Positions 35,165 through 42,735 of a stretch of DNA of 64,000 bases are shown in pieces; position 1 is the first letter of the stretch; each line of letters starts with the position of its first letter. Both the position numbers and the translations under genes were made by a program. The stretch is from Blastochloris viridis (GTDB taxonomy: Bacteria > Pseudomonadota > Alphaproteobacteria > UBA2136 > UBA6156), in contig VAFM01000002.1 in assembly GCA_005768725.1 (NCBI GenBank), positions 562,607 through 626,606 of the forward strand, given 5' to 3'. The notes beneath the pieces are model-generated. The model was not told where the DNA came from and did no database searches. It was given only the letters and a program-made list of their open reading frames with translations.

Positions 35165-36999
35165 GCAAACCGATGTCCTCCGGGCGTAGCTGGACGCCTT
35201 CGCAACAGCAGGTGCTGGCCTTCAATGGCAGCAGCCTGACCGTTGGTACGCCCGGCAGTGGCAAAACCTCGCTGCTGCTGGCGCAGGCCGAGCATCTGGC
35301 CAATCATGGCCACAAGGTGGCCGTCGCCACCTTCTCCTTCCGCAGCCATCAGTATCTCAAGGCCATCGCCACGCCGTCGCAGGCGGCTATCTGGAACCGC
35401 CTCGGTACCGGTACGCTGCGCGATCTGGCCATCCAGCAACTGCATATTGCGGGCCAGAGCTTCAGCTTCGCCAGCAACAATCAGGTGCGCGAGATCCTGC
35501 GCGGCCTGATCCCGGCCCAGGCCTTCCCCGGTACGCTGGAAGATGCCGAGCACATCATCCGTACCGCCAAGGCCCGTGCCAAAAAGCTGCCCGAAAGTGA
35601 TCGTTATTACCCATTCGTCGAAGCCTATAAAGCGCGTCTGGAAGAACTTGGCCTGGCCGACCGCCATGACATCATCCGCCGCCACGTTATCGGCATGCGC
35701 GATGGCTCGGTGCCGCCGCTGCCCGTCACCCATCTGTTGCTGGATAACGTGCAGGATGCCACCGAACTCCAGCTTATCTGGCTGCAGATGCATCTGGCGC
35801 AGGGTATCACGCTCAAACTGACTGGCGACGATGACGTTACCGCCTTCGGTCAGGATGGCGCGCAAGGCCCTAAAGCGCTGGAAACGATTGAAAGCTGGGG
35901 CGAGATGACCCGCTTTAACCTGACCGAGACCCAGCGCATCGCACCGGTACTCGTACCGGCGGTCGACAAGATCGCGCGCCAGCTCCGCACCCGCGTTGCC
36001 AAAACGCTGGAGGCCGCCCCTGCGACGAAGGACTCTCTCCGTCAGAATGCCACCCTGCGCGTCGAGGTTTTTCCCAACGCGCCCGCCGAGCACGTCTTTC
36101 TGGCCGAAACCTGTCAGGAACTGCTGCGCAAGCTTCCACAGGGCCAGCGCACACCCGGCGCCGGCCACCAGATCGGCATTCTTACCCGCACCCACTTCGA
36201 GGCCGCTTGCATCACCCACGCGCTGCGCCGCCATGGCCTGAATCCCGCAAGCTATGCCCGTCTTATCTGGGAAGAACGCACGCCCCAGATCATCCTCTCG
36301 CTGCTGTACCTGATGCTCGGGCAGGGCAACAACGGCCACCTGCATATGGTGCTGCTCGGCTTTGGTGTACCCGCCACCACCGTCGCGGCACTCTTCCAGG
36401 CGGGCCTGCGCGCCGAACAATGGGCGGCCCACGGGTTTACTGTTCCTGCCTTGCCAGACGAATCCCCGACAACCCTGGCTACGCTCCAGCAAGTCCGTCG
36501 TGCCATGCGTACGTCCCAACAACTTCTGCAGGCGCCACCGGCCGCCACCGGCATGGCCGATGCCGCACTCACGCCGCGTATGGTCTTCAAAGCACTGGTG
36601 TCTGAACTTCTGCCCCACCTGCCGGCCGACGAACACGCCTACGCGCTACTGGCCACGGATATGCTGCTGAATCTGTCCGGCAAGCTCACCGAAGTATTGC
36701 CGCGCGTGCGGACGGAAACCCTGCCGGATATGGCTTCACCCATCGTGGTGGCGCCGGTGCGCGAAACCCGCAACCAGCAGTTCGGTACCGTCATTCTGCC
36801 CTATGCCTCGGCGAACCACTGGCCCAAGCCGCCCTCCAAACTGATGGGCACGGATGCCGACCACGAGCGCCGCCTGTTCTATCTGGCCATTACCCGGAGC
36901 GCCGGTTCGCTCATCTTTACCCGCCACCAGCCGGAAGCATCGCCGCTGGTGCAGGAGCTTCAGCAGAGCCTGAAGCAGCAGGCCCGCAAGGCTGCATAA
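35161..36999 (+). CDS. UvrD/Rep-like superfamily 1 helicase with altered Walker B
   Basis: 612 aa. Walker A GTPGSGKTSLL at about 28-38; motif Ia-like region; motif II appears as LLLDNVQDATELQ where UvrD-family members have DE-Q-D, so the catalytic Glu is Asn; motif III TGDDDVTAFGQDGA; motif IV LTETQRIAP; C-terminal motif VI RRLFYLAITRSAG. The ATG at 35161 overlaps the upstream stop, and the longer frame from 35053 overlaps the SLT gene. It might be an inactive or partly active DNA translocase. It lies inside the secretion locus, so a DNA-handling role is plausible. Confidence 0.8.
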   Translation: MSKPMSSGRSWTPSQQQVLAFNGSSLTVGTPGSGKTSLLLAQAEHLANHGHKVAVATFSFRSHQYLKAIATPSQAAIWNRLGTGTLRDLAIQQLHIAGQSFSFASNNQVREILRGLIPAQAFPGTLEDAEHIIRTAKARAKKLPESDRYYPFVEAYKARLEELGLADRHDIIRRHVIGMRDGSVPPLPVTHLLLDNVQDATELQLIWLQMHLAQGITLKLTGDDDVTAFGQDGAQGPKALETIESWGEMTRFNLTETQRIAPVLVPAVDKIARQLRTRVAKTLEAAPATKDSLRQNATLRVEVFPNAPAEHVFLAETCQELLRKLPQGQRTPGAGHQIGILTRTHFEAACITHALRRHGLNPASYARLIWEERTPQIILSLLYLMLGQGNNGHLHMVLLGFGVPATTVAALFQAGLRAEQWAAHGFTVPALPDESPTTLATLQQVRRAMRTSQQLLQAPPAATGMADAALTPRMVFKALVSELLPHLPADEHAYALLATDMLLNLSGKLTEVLPRVRTETLPDMASPIVVAPVRETRNQQFGTVILPYASANHWPKPPSKLMGTDADHERRLFYLAITRSAGSLIFTRHQPEASPLVQELQQSLKQQARKAA

Positions 37000-37001
37000 A
37001 A

Positions 37002-37031
37002 GAACCGGCCTCCAGGCCGGTTCAGAGTTTT
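37002..37031. terminator. Terminator between convergent helicase and Cys-rich protein genes
   Basis: Near-perfect stem GAACCGGCCT / AGGCCGGTTC. On the - strand it is followed by TTCTTTT. The T-tract is weaker on the + side. Confidence 0.65.
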
Positions 37032-37036
37032 GAGCG

Positions 37037-37588
37037 TTATTGGCACACGCTGCGACCACAGGTCGTCGTGTAAATGGGGTTACAGGTCTCACAACCGTCA
37101 TGATATCCCGAAGAGCGGTACCCGGTTAAAACCGTACCAAAGCTGCTGTAACCTGCGGGGCACTGGCCAGAGGTTGTCGTGGTCGTCTCCAGACGGCAGT
37201 TGGCCGAAACCTGGCTGCTGGAGGTCGAACGGCAGCTGTCGCTGGCGCGAGAGTAGACCTGGTTGTTGTTGCCGCACGCGATGAACTTCTGCAGGATCGA
37301 ATCATCATAGGCCGCCCCCTTACATCCAAGCGCATCGGCACCCTGTTCGTTTTTACCGATATAGAGAAGACCGCGCTTACCGCATTCAATCGCTTCGGTC
37401 ACACGCACATTCAGTCCTGCTATCCGCCCTTCTGCAGCCGTGGCGAGATTGGAGAGTGCCTGCCAGGAGGTTTGGTCTGTCTGCGCACCCGCTGCCGTGC
37501 GCTCCTGCGCAAGGGGAGCGGCGGAGGTCATGCTCAGGGCACACAAGGAGAGGCACAGGGCGAGAAGGCGGGAAGAGGCGAAGATCAT
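37037..37588 (-). CDS. Cys-rich secreted protein (paralogue A)
   Basis: 183 aa. Signal peptide (LLALCLSLCALSMTSAAP). The mature part has a helix followed by a Cys-rich C-terminal part, ending in a shared motif HDGCETCNPIYTTTC. Same plan as the neighbour at 37612, with matching CGNNNQVYSRASD/CGDQGLIYAMNQD segments. No family recognised; a surface tip or adhesin-like role is possible. The start at 37588 fits the signal peptide; a longer frame reaches 37675. Confidence 0.7.
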   Translation of the reverse strand: MIFASSRLLALCLSLCALSMTSAAPLAQERTAAGAQTDQTSWQALSNLATAAEGRIAGLNVRVTEAIECGKRGLLYIGKNEQGADALGCKGAAYDDSILQKFIACGNNNQVYSRASDSCRSTSSSQVSANCRLETTTTTSGQCPAGYSSFGTVLTGYRSSGYHDGCETCNPIYTTTCGRSVCQ

Positions 37589-37611
37589 GGTAAGGCTCTT
37601 GATGTTGGTTG

Positions 37612-38178
37612 TTATTTGTACTCGCACACCATCGTGGCACAGGTCGTCGTGTAAATGGGGTTGCACGTTTCGCAACCGTCATGCCAACCGGAGGATTTGT
37701 AGCCCGCGAAAACGGTACCCATATTGTTATATCCGGCCGGGCAACGGTTGCCGTACGACATATTGCTGGTGATTGTGGTCGTTCGCATGGAGCATACCTG
37801 AACCTTTTCGATGGTGGAGAGGCAACGGTCCTGATTCATCGCATAGATCAGGCCTTGGTCACCGCAGGCGATGAACTTGTTCAGAATGGCGCTGGAGTAG
37901 GGCGCAGCAAGGCAGCCTTCCGCGTCGGCCCCGTTAATGCCTGGCGCATACATACGTCCCTTGGCGGCGCATTTGGACGACTGGTTCAGCCGGATGGACA
38001 CGGTTTGTGCCGCCATCTGGGTTTTGTTGAGGGAATTGGCGATACCGGACCATTTTGTTTCCGTCTCAAGAGACTCGGTCACGGCGCGTTCCTGGGCTGC
38101 GGCGGCAGGGAGGTAAACGCCACAGGCAAGGCCAGCAAGGCTTGCGACGCAGAAAAGGGTTTTCGTGAAGAGACTCAT
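37612..38178 (-). CDS. Cys-rich secreted protein (paralogue B)
   Basis: 188 aa, signal peptide to about residue 27 (LACGVYLPAAAAQ). Shares with the adjacent 183-aa protein a helical N-part, the CGDQGLIYAMNQD-type segment, and the Cys-rich end with GTVFAGYKSSGWHDGCETCNPIYTTTC. The two genes are tandem on the - strand and clearly arose by duplication. Probable disulfide-bonded secreted proteins; the TraF/DsbC-like gene at 8658 could serve them. Confidence 0.7.
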   Translation of the reverse strand: MSLFTKTLFCVASLAGLACGVYLPAAAAQERAVTESLETETKWSGIANSLNKTQMAAQTVSIRLNQSSKCAAKGRMYAPGINGADAEGCLAAPYSSAILNKFIACGDQGLIYAMNQDRCLSTIEKVQVCSMRTTTITSNMSYGNRCPAGYNNMGTVFAGYKSSGWHDGCETCNPIYTTTCATMVCEYK

Positions 38179-38300
38179 GTGTACCTTTATAGGGATGAGG
38201 GGTGGGGTGTCTGACATAGCGTCCGGAACGACGAGATATCAGGCTGCAAAACGATTACATCTCAAAGAAGACAAACCCGACACCAAATTCGCACACCCCC

Positions 38301-38339
38301 TGTCAGTTTTGAGAAGGGGGGTGCATCAAAAAACTGACA
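38301..38339. promoter_or_regulatory. Inverted repeat upstream of the sigma-ParB fusion gene
   Basis: TGTCAGTTTT (38301-38310) and its exact reverse complement AAAACTGACA (38330-38339) are separated by 19 bases, 57 bases before the ATG. The arms extend to nearly matching TGTCAGTTTTGA and TCAAAAAACTGACA. A candidate operator or ParB-type site. Confidence 0.5.
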
Positions 38340-38396
38340 CTCGCAGAAATCCGTGCCATTCTAAGGGTAATAACAAGCCAGAAGGCATCGTCACGT

Positions 38397-40682
38397 ATGA
38401 GTAAAGCCACCAAAGCCACGGTCCGTAAACCTGCAGCTCCCGCCAAAACTGTTAAGGCCGCACCTGCCATCAAAGCGGTGGCCGAACCCAAGGCCAAAGC
38501 GCCCACCAAAGGCCAGCAGCGTCAGGTCGCCCGTAACGAGGCCGATGTCGCGGCCCTCAAGGCTGCCGACGAAGGTTTCAAGCTTGCCCGCGAGAATGCG
38601 GTGAAGTACCTGCACAGCCGCCGTCAGGCCATTTTCGCATTGGCCCGCCATTTCCACCTGGATGCCGACGACCTGCAGCAGGAAGCCTACGAAGTGCTGT
38701 TGACCTGCCTGCGCGATTTCAACCCGCTCTACACCAAGGCCGATGGCACCACCGTCAACGTCCAGTTCAACACCTTTTTCGGCAACCGTTTGGAAGGCAA
38801 GGCGCTGGAGCAGCGCAACCGTGACCCGGAATACCAGGCCCGTCAGGCCCACCTGCAGGACATGAGCGACGAGGAACGCACCGAATTCCGTAAAAACCCG
38901 CCCTTGCTGGTACAGCACCTCGACCAGGAAACCACCATGCAGGAAACCCTGCGCGGCGAGGTGGCCGCCGCCCAGCGCTCCCGCCAGACCAATATGGCAC
39001 TGAAAGTAGTGCAGGATACCTTCATCGAACGCAAACTGAACGACCTGATTGCCGCCGAACGCGACGACAAGCGCCGTGCCGCCCTGATGCACGTCAAGGT
39101 GGGTGGCGTCAGCAGCTTTGAAGAGATCGCCTACCACTTCGGGGTCACCGACAGTCGCGCCAGCCAGATCCTGAACGAACTGATGGATGCGTTCTACGTG
39201 CAGCGCCTGATTGATGGCGACCTGAAGAGCGTGATGTACGACTTCCGCAAGCTCAGTCTGCAACCTAAACGCACCCAGCGCCTGCTGGAAGAGGCCATGC
39301 GCAATGCCCCTACACCCCGCGCCGCCGAGATTGCCAACCTGTTCATGGCCGAATACCCGGACCTGCGCGAGGTATTGGGCAGCCTGCCGAAACCCGGCCA
39401 GATTGCCGAAAAGACCGAAACCGACAGCGCCGAAGCGCCAGCGACTGCCAGCGGCAACGCGTTGCCGGCACAGCTGACGCCCGCCGAAGAGGACCAGTAC
39501 CCGTTGCAGGCCGTGGAATGGCGCGAAATCGCAACCCTGACCGCGCTGGGCGTCCAATTCCGCCCGACCTTGATGCAGGCACCGGAAGATATGGCGCATA
39601 TCCGCCAGATTGCCGCCCATCCCGCCGAAACCTGGGCACCGCTGATCGTGACGCCGGAAGGCGGCGTGATTGATGGGGAGCGCCGCATTGCGGCCGCCCG
39701 CGCCAAGGGTATCACCCGTTTGCTCTGTCAGGTACGTACCACGCCTAGTGCTGCGCTGGCCCGCCAGTTGCGTGTCTGCCTCAACAGCCGTGTCCGTCCG
39801 CTGGATAAACTGGAACTGTATTTCGCCATCGGTGCATTGTCCGAGCTGGGCCTGACCCAGGGCGTTATCGCCCAAGCGCTTGGTACCAGTCGCCCCAACG
39901 TTATCGTTTACGCCAAGGTGCGCGAAAAAGCTTCGCCGCGCCTGCGCCAGTTGTTCGAAGACGGACTGATTCAGATCACCAATGCTTCCAGCGCGGTCGA
40001 TCTTCCGGTCCAGTCGCAGGATGAAATGGCCGACTTCATTCGCCAATACGGTGCCGGGTGGGGCCGTGGCCCGCAGTTTAACGAGCTGTACGCCGCTGCC
40101 GCCGAAGGTCAGATTGCCGCCCTTGTGCCGCCGCAGGTAGGTGGGCCGCAACCCAGCCATGCTGCCATTCTGCCACTCCCCAGCATTCCCGCCGCCACAC
40201 TGGCATCCGCTCCGGTGCAGGGTGCCCAACTGGTAGCGCCTCCCGGTTCACTCTCTCCCACACTGGCAACCGCGCTTAAAAAGCGACAGGAGGCACTGGA
40301 AACCGCACTGCGCGACAGCGAGATCTGGGCCCGTCAGCGTGAGGCGACCATTACCAGCCAAACCAGCCAGATTCATGATCTGCGTCAACAGGTTGAGAGT
40401 TATAAACGCGAACTTGAAGCGCAAACTCTGCTGCAACATGGCGATGCGGCGACCATGGCCAATTATATGAAGGAACTCAAAGCCTTCTATGCGGTGCAGG
40501 AGCGTTTGGCCAGTGCCATCCACCAACTGGAAAAGACCCACACCGCGGTGCGCAGCCTGAACCTAACCCACCGTCAAACGGTTGAATTGGAACAGTTGTT
40601 GGAGAAAGTTGCCTCTCTGCAAACGGCTCTGCGCGTGCAACTGGTAAAATCCCCCACCCCCACACCCGAAAATACGCGCTAA
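38397..40682 (+). CDS. Sigma-70-like / ParB-like fusion protein with C-terminal coiled coil
   Basis: 761 aa. Residues 1-50 are Ala/Lys/Pro-rich. A sigma-region-2-like helical segment follows (about 65-150: YLHSRRQAIFALARHFHLDADDLQQEAYEV, NTFFGNRLEGKAL) and a region-4-like helix-turn-helix (about 240-262: FEEIAYHFGVTDSRASQI). The centre has a ParB/Srx nuclease-fold motif (about 411-437: VIDGERRIAAARAKG), then a ParB helix-turn-helix (about 483-511: LTQGVIAQALGTSRPNVIVYAK), then ITNASSAVDLP. The C-terminus (about 620-755) is a coiled coil. Sigma-type and ParB-type halves in one chain would join promoter recognition with site-specific DNA binding. It might regulate or partition the element. I know of no described family with this architecture. 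Confidence 0.75.
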   Translation: MSKATKATVRKPAAPAKTVKAAPAIKAVAEPKAKAPTKGQQRQVARNEADVAALKAADEGFKLARENAVKYLHSRRQAIFALARHFHLDADDLQQEAYEVLLTCLRDFNPLYTKADGTTVNVQFNTFFGNRLEGKALEQRNRDPEYQARQAHLQDMSDEERTEFRKNPPLLVQHLDQETTMQETLRGEVAAAQRSRQTNMALKVVQDTFIERKLNDLIAAERDDKRRAALMHVKVGGVSSFEEIAYHFGVTDSRASQILNELMDAFYVQRLIDGDLKSVMYDFRKLSLQPKRTQRLLEEAMRNAPTPRAAEIANLFMAEYPDLREVLGSLPKPGQIAEKTETDSAEAPATASGNALPAQLTPAEEDQYPLQAVEWREIATLTALGVQFRPTLMQAPEDMAHIRQIAAHPAETWAPLIVTPEGGVIDGERRIAAARAKGITRLLCQVRTTPSAALARQLRVCLNSRVRPLDKLELYFAIGALSELGLTQGVIAQALGTSRPNVIVYAKVREKASPRLRQLFEDGLIQITNASSAVDLPVQSQDEMADFIRQYGAGWGRGPQFNELYAAAAEGQIAALVPPQVGGPQPSHAAILPLPSIPAATLASAPVQGAQLVAPPGSLSPTLATALKKRQEALETALRDSEIWARQREATITSQTSQIHDLRQQVESYKRELEAQTLLQHGDAATMANYMKELKAFYAVQERLASAIHQLEKTHTAVRSLNLTHRQTVELEQLLEKVASLQTALRVQLVKSPTPTPENTR

Positions 40683-40722
40683 CCCTTGCATAATGCGTAC
40701 ACCTGCACCATTTTGGAACTAT

Positions 40723-42618
40723 ATGGAATGGAAACGTATTTCCGGGCGATCGGGTAAGGCCGTTGGAGCGGCTGTTTTGGCATTGCAAATCTGTGTTGGC
40801 AGCGTTTATGCGCAATTCGATGGAACCGGCGGCATTCCCGCGGCTGACCTGTATCTATCACCTCTGCCGGAAACAGGTCTTCGTGTTCCGCCGAGTGGAG
40901 CTATCAATATTACCCCAGCTTTAAATCCCGAAGAAGCGATGGGTGATCGAACTCCTGTTATGACCGGTGAAGCCGCAAAGGTAGGAGACGTGACGAATAC
41001 GCTTGGTTGCGCTGGTATCGGTCAGGGTGAGTTTACCAGCGGTTTGTACAATATGCCGGAGACCTATCTGAAATTCCAGCAGGATGTGAACTCGACCCTC
41101 TCGAAGAACTTGCTCTCCCTCAACTTCGTCATGCCGCAAACCTCGGCGCTGTTTGAGCAGTTGAACAATATCGGTAACCAGCGTTATGACCAGTTCCAGC
41201 GCGCCTGTAACGTCACTCAGCTTCAGCAGGATGCCAAACAGACCTACATGCAGGCCTGTGTGGAAAAGCTGACGCCTGAGCGCAAAAAGCTGATCGAAGA
41301 AGACAATAACAAACGTCCTCAAAATGCGCGGATTCCCGAGGCACAGATCGGCCCGATGGCCTATGCCCAGGCGTGGGAAGTCTGTGGCAACCAGTACACG
41401 AGTAATACAACGGCATTGGACGTACGCAATACCAAGCTTACGGATTTCTATACAAAAACACGTGAACTGGAACGTGTGAACGATGCTGTTGCACCGCTGC
41501 TGTGCCAACTGACCAACTCTCAGAAGGCGTCCGATGATATTGCTGGCTGCTGGAGTCAATTCCTGATTCCGCAAGTCCGCATCTGTCTTGGGAATGATCT
41601 GGAAGGCGGCTGCACCGATGGTAACTATGGCGTTAAAGAGCCGATTATCACGATGCAGCGTCTATTCGATACCATGCGCTTTGTTATGGAAGATGAAGTG
41701 ATCGCACGTCGCGTTATCAGTTTTACCACCCAGTTGGATCAAAAAAATATAGGACCCTCTGCACGTCGCCTTGCAGCGGCAGAGGCCTCGCTGGCAATGA
41801 GCACAGCTACATTGTTCCGCGGTGTGAGTGGCACGACATCGACGGGTTCAGATATTCCCTCCATGCCTCTTAATACAGTGCAGGATTATCAGCTTGGCTA
41901 CCTCAGTTGTAAACAGAATGATATTCTTATTCCTTTGAAGGAATATCAGAACCGCATTAAAGAAAAAGCCGGATCGGGTGTCGAAATTAAGGATATAGAA
42001 GAGCTTTTAGAACCCGCCTACGAACAGGTGGTAAAGAGGATGAAGCTGCCCAGTATGTCGGGTAAGAACAGTGGTGCAGCGGGCGCAGAATCGGGTGGTG
42101 GTGATGTTAATGATGAAAAGGATGTGAAGGCGGTAGGTGCTCTTCTCAAAACGGCTATTGGTTGTACGGCCAACCAGTCCATTCCGATTTTTGACCCGAA
42201 TATCACTGCGGCTCTTCAAACCCAATGCAGTGCGCAAGACCGCTCCGCTTTCTATACCATGGCCGGTTACGATGTCGCCTTAACTGCTACGCGCGATGTC
42301 TACCGCTACACAGGCCTCAAGCTGAAGCAGGTCTATGCCCGCCTGCTGACGGAAGCGATGGTACCGGTCTCTGATACGACGAATACATCTGTCAGCCCGA
42401 CCCTTAGCCCGGAACTGAACGCCAAGTTCGCCACGGTCGTGAAGGATGTCATGATTCCGTACGTGGATGCCCAAATCCAGCGTCTGGATGAACTGAACAC
42501 CACGCGCGGTGTCTTTGGTCAGCGTGTCCGGGAAATTTATAACAATAAGAGTGGATGTATGTCGCAGCCTGCAGGGTTCGTTCTGCCAAATGGCAGACCC
42601 GCGACATTTCGTCCGTAG
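40723..42618 (+). CDS. Large Cys-rich secreted protein, secretion-system associated
   Basis: 632 aa. Signal peptide to about residue 32 (VCVGSVYAQ-type end). Twelve Cys in the mature part, an even number, spread from GCAGIG near the start to SGCMSQP near the end; no other membrane segment. It has helical segments such as QRYDQFQRACNV and NRIKEKAGSG. Function unknown; in F-type systems TraN and TraU are the Cys-rich secreted components, and this could have such a role, but no family match is visible. The ATG at 40723 gives a clean signal peptide; the frame from 40693 is longer. Confidence 0.65.
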   Translation: MEWKRISGRSGKAVGAAVLALQICVGSVYAQFDGTGGIPAADLYLSPLPETGLRVPPSGAINITPALNPEEAMGDRTPVMTGEAAKVGDVTNTLGCAGIGQGEFTSGLYNMPETYLKFQQDVNSTLSKNLLSLNFVMPQTSALFEQLNNIGNQRYDQFQRACNVTQLQQDAKQTYMQACVEKLTPERKKLIEEDNNKRPQNARIPEAQIGPMAYAQAWEVCGNQYTSNTTALDVRNTKLTDFYTKTRELERVNDAVAPLLCQLTNSQKASDDIAGCWSQFLIPQVRICLGNDLEGGCTDGNYGVKEPIITMQRLFDTMRFVMEDEVIARRVISFTTQLDQKNIGPSARRLAAAEASLAMSTATLFRGVSGTTSTGSDIPSMPLNTVQDYQLGYLSCKQNDILIPLKEYQNRIKEKAGSGVEIKDIEELLEPAYEQVVKRMKLPSMSGKNSGAAGAESGGGDVNDEKDVKAVGALLKTAIGCTANQSIPIFDPNITAALQTQCSAQDRSAFYTMAGYDVALTATRDVYRYTGLKLKQVYARLLTEAMVPVSDTTNTSVSPTLSPELNAKFATVVKDVMIPYVDAQIQRLDELNTTRGVFGQRVREIYNNKSGCMSQPAGFVLPNGRPATFRP

Positions 42619-42735
42619 GCGCGCAAGCCGCTCGTTCTTTCACCAACTTGTTTCCCTGCAACACCGGATAACAGCTGACACTCTGTAAAAACGCGGGCAT
42701 TATCGGCCCAAGGTGTAACAGGGGAACAATAAGTC

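Noticed and set aside
35140..36636. 498-codon - strand open frame
   Set aside because: Antisense to the helicase gene.
38391..40229. 612-codon - strand open frame
   Set aside because: Antisense to the sigma-ParB fusion gene, which has recognisable motifs; the reverse product has no domains.
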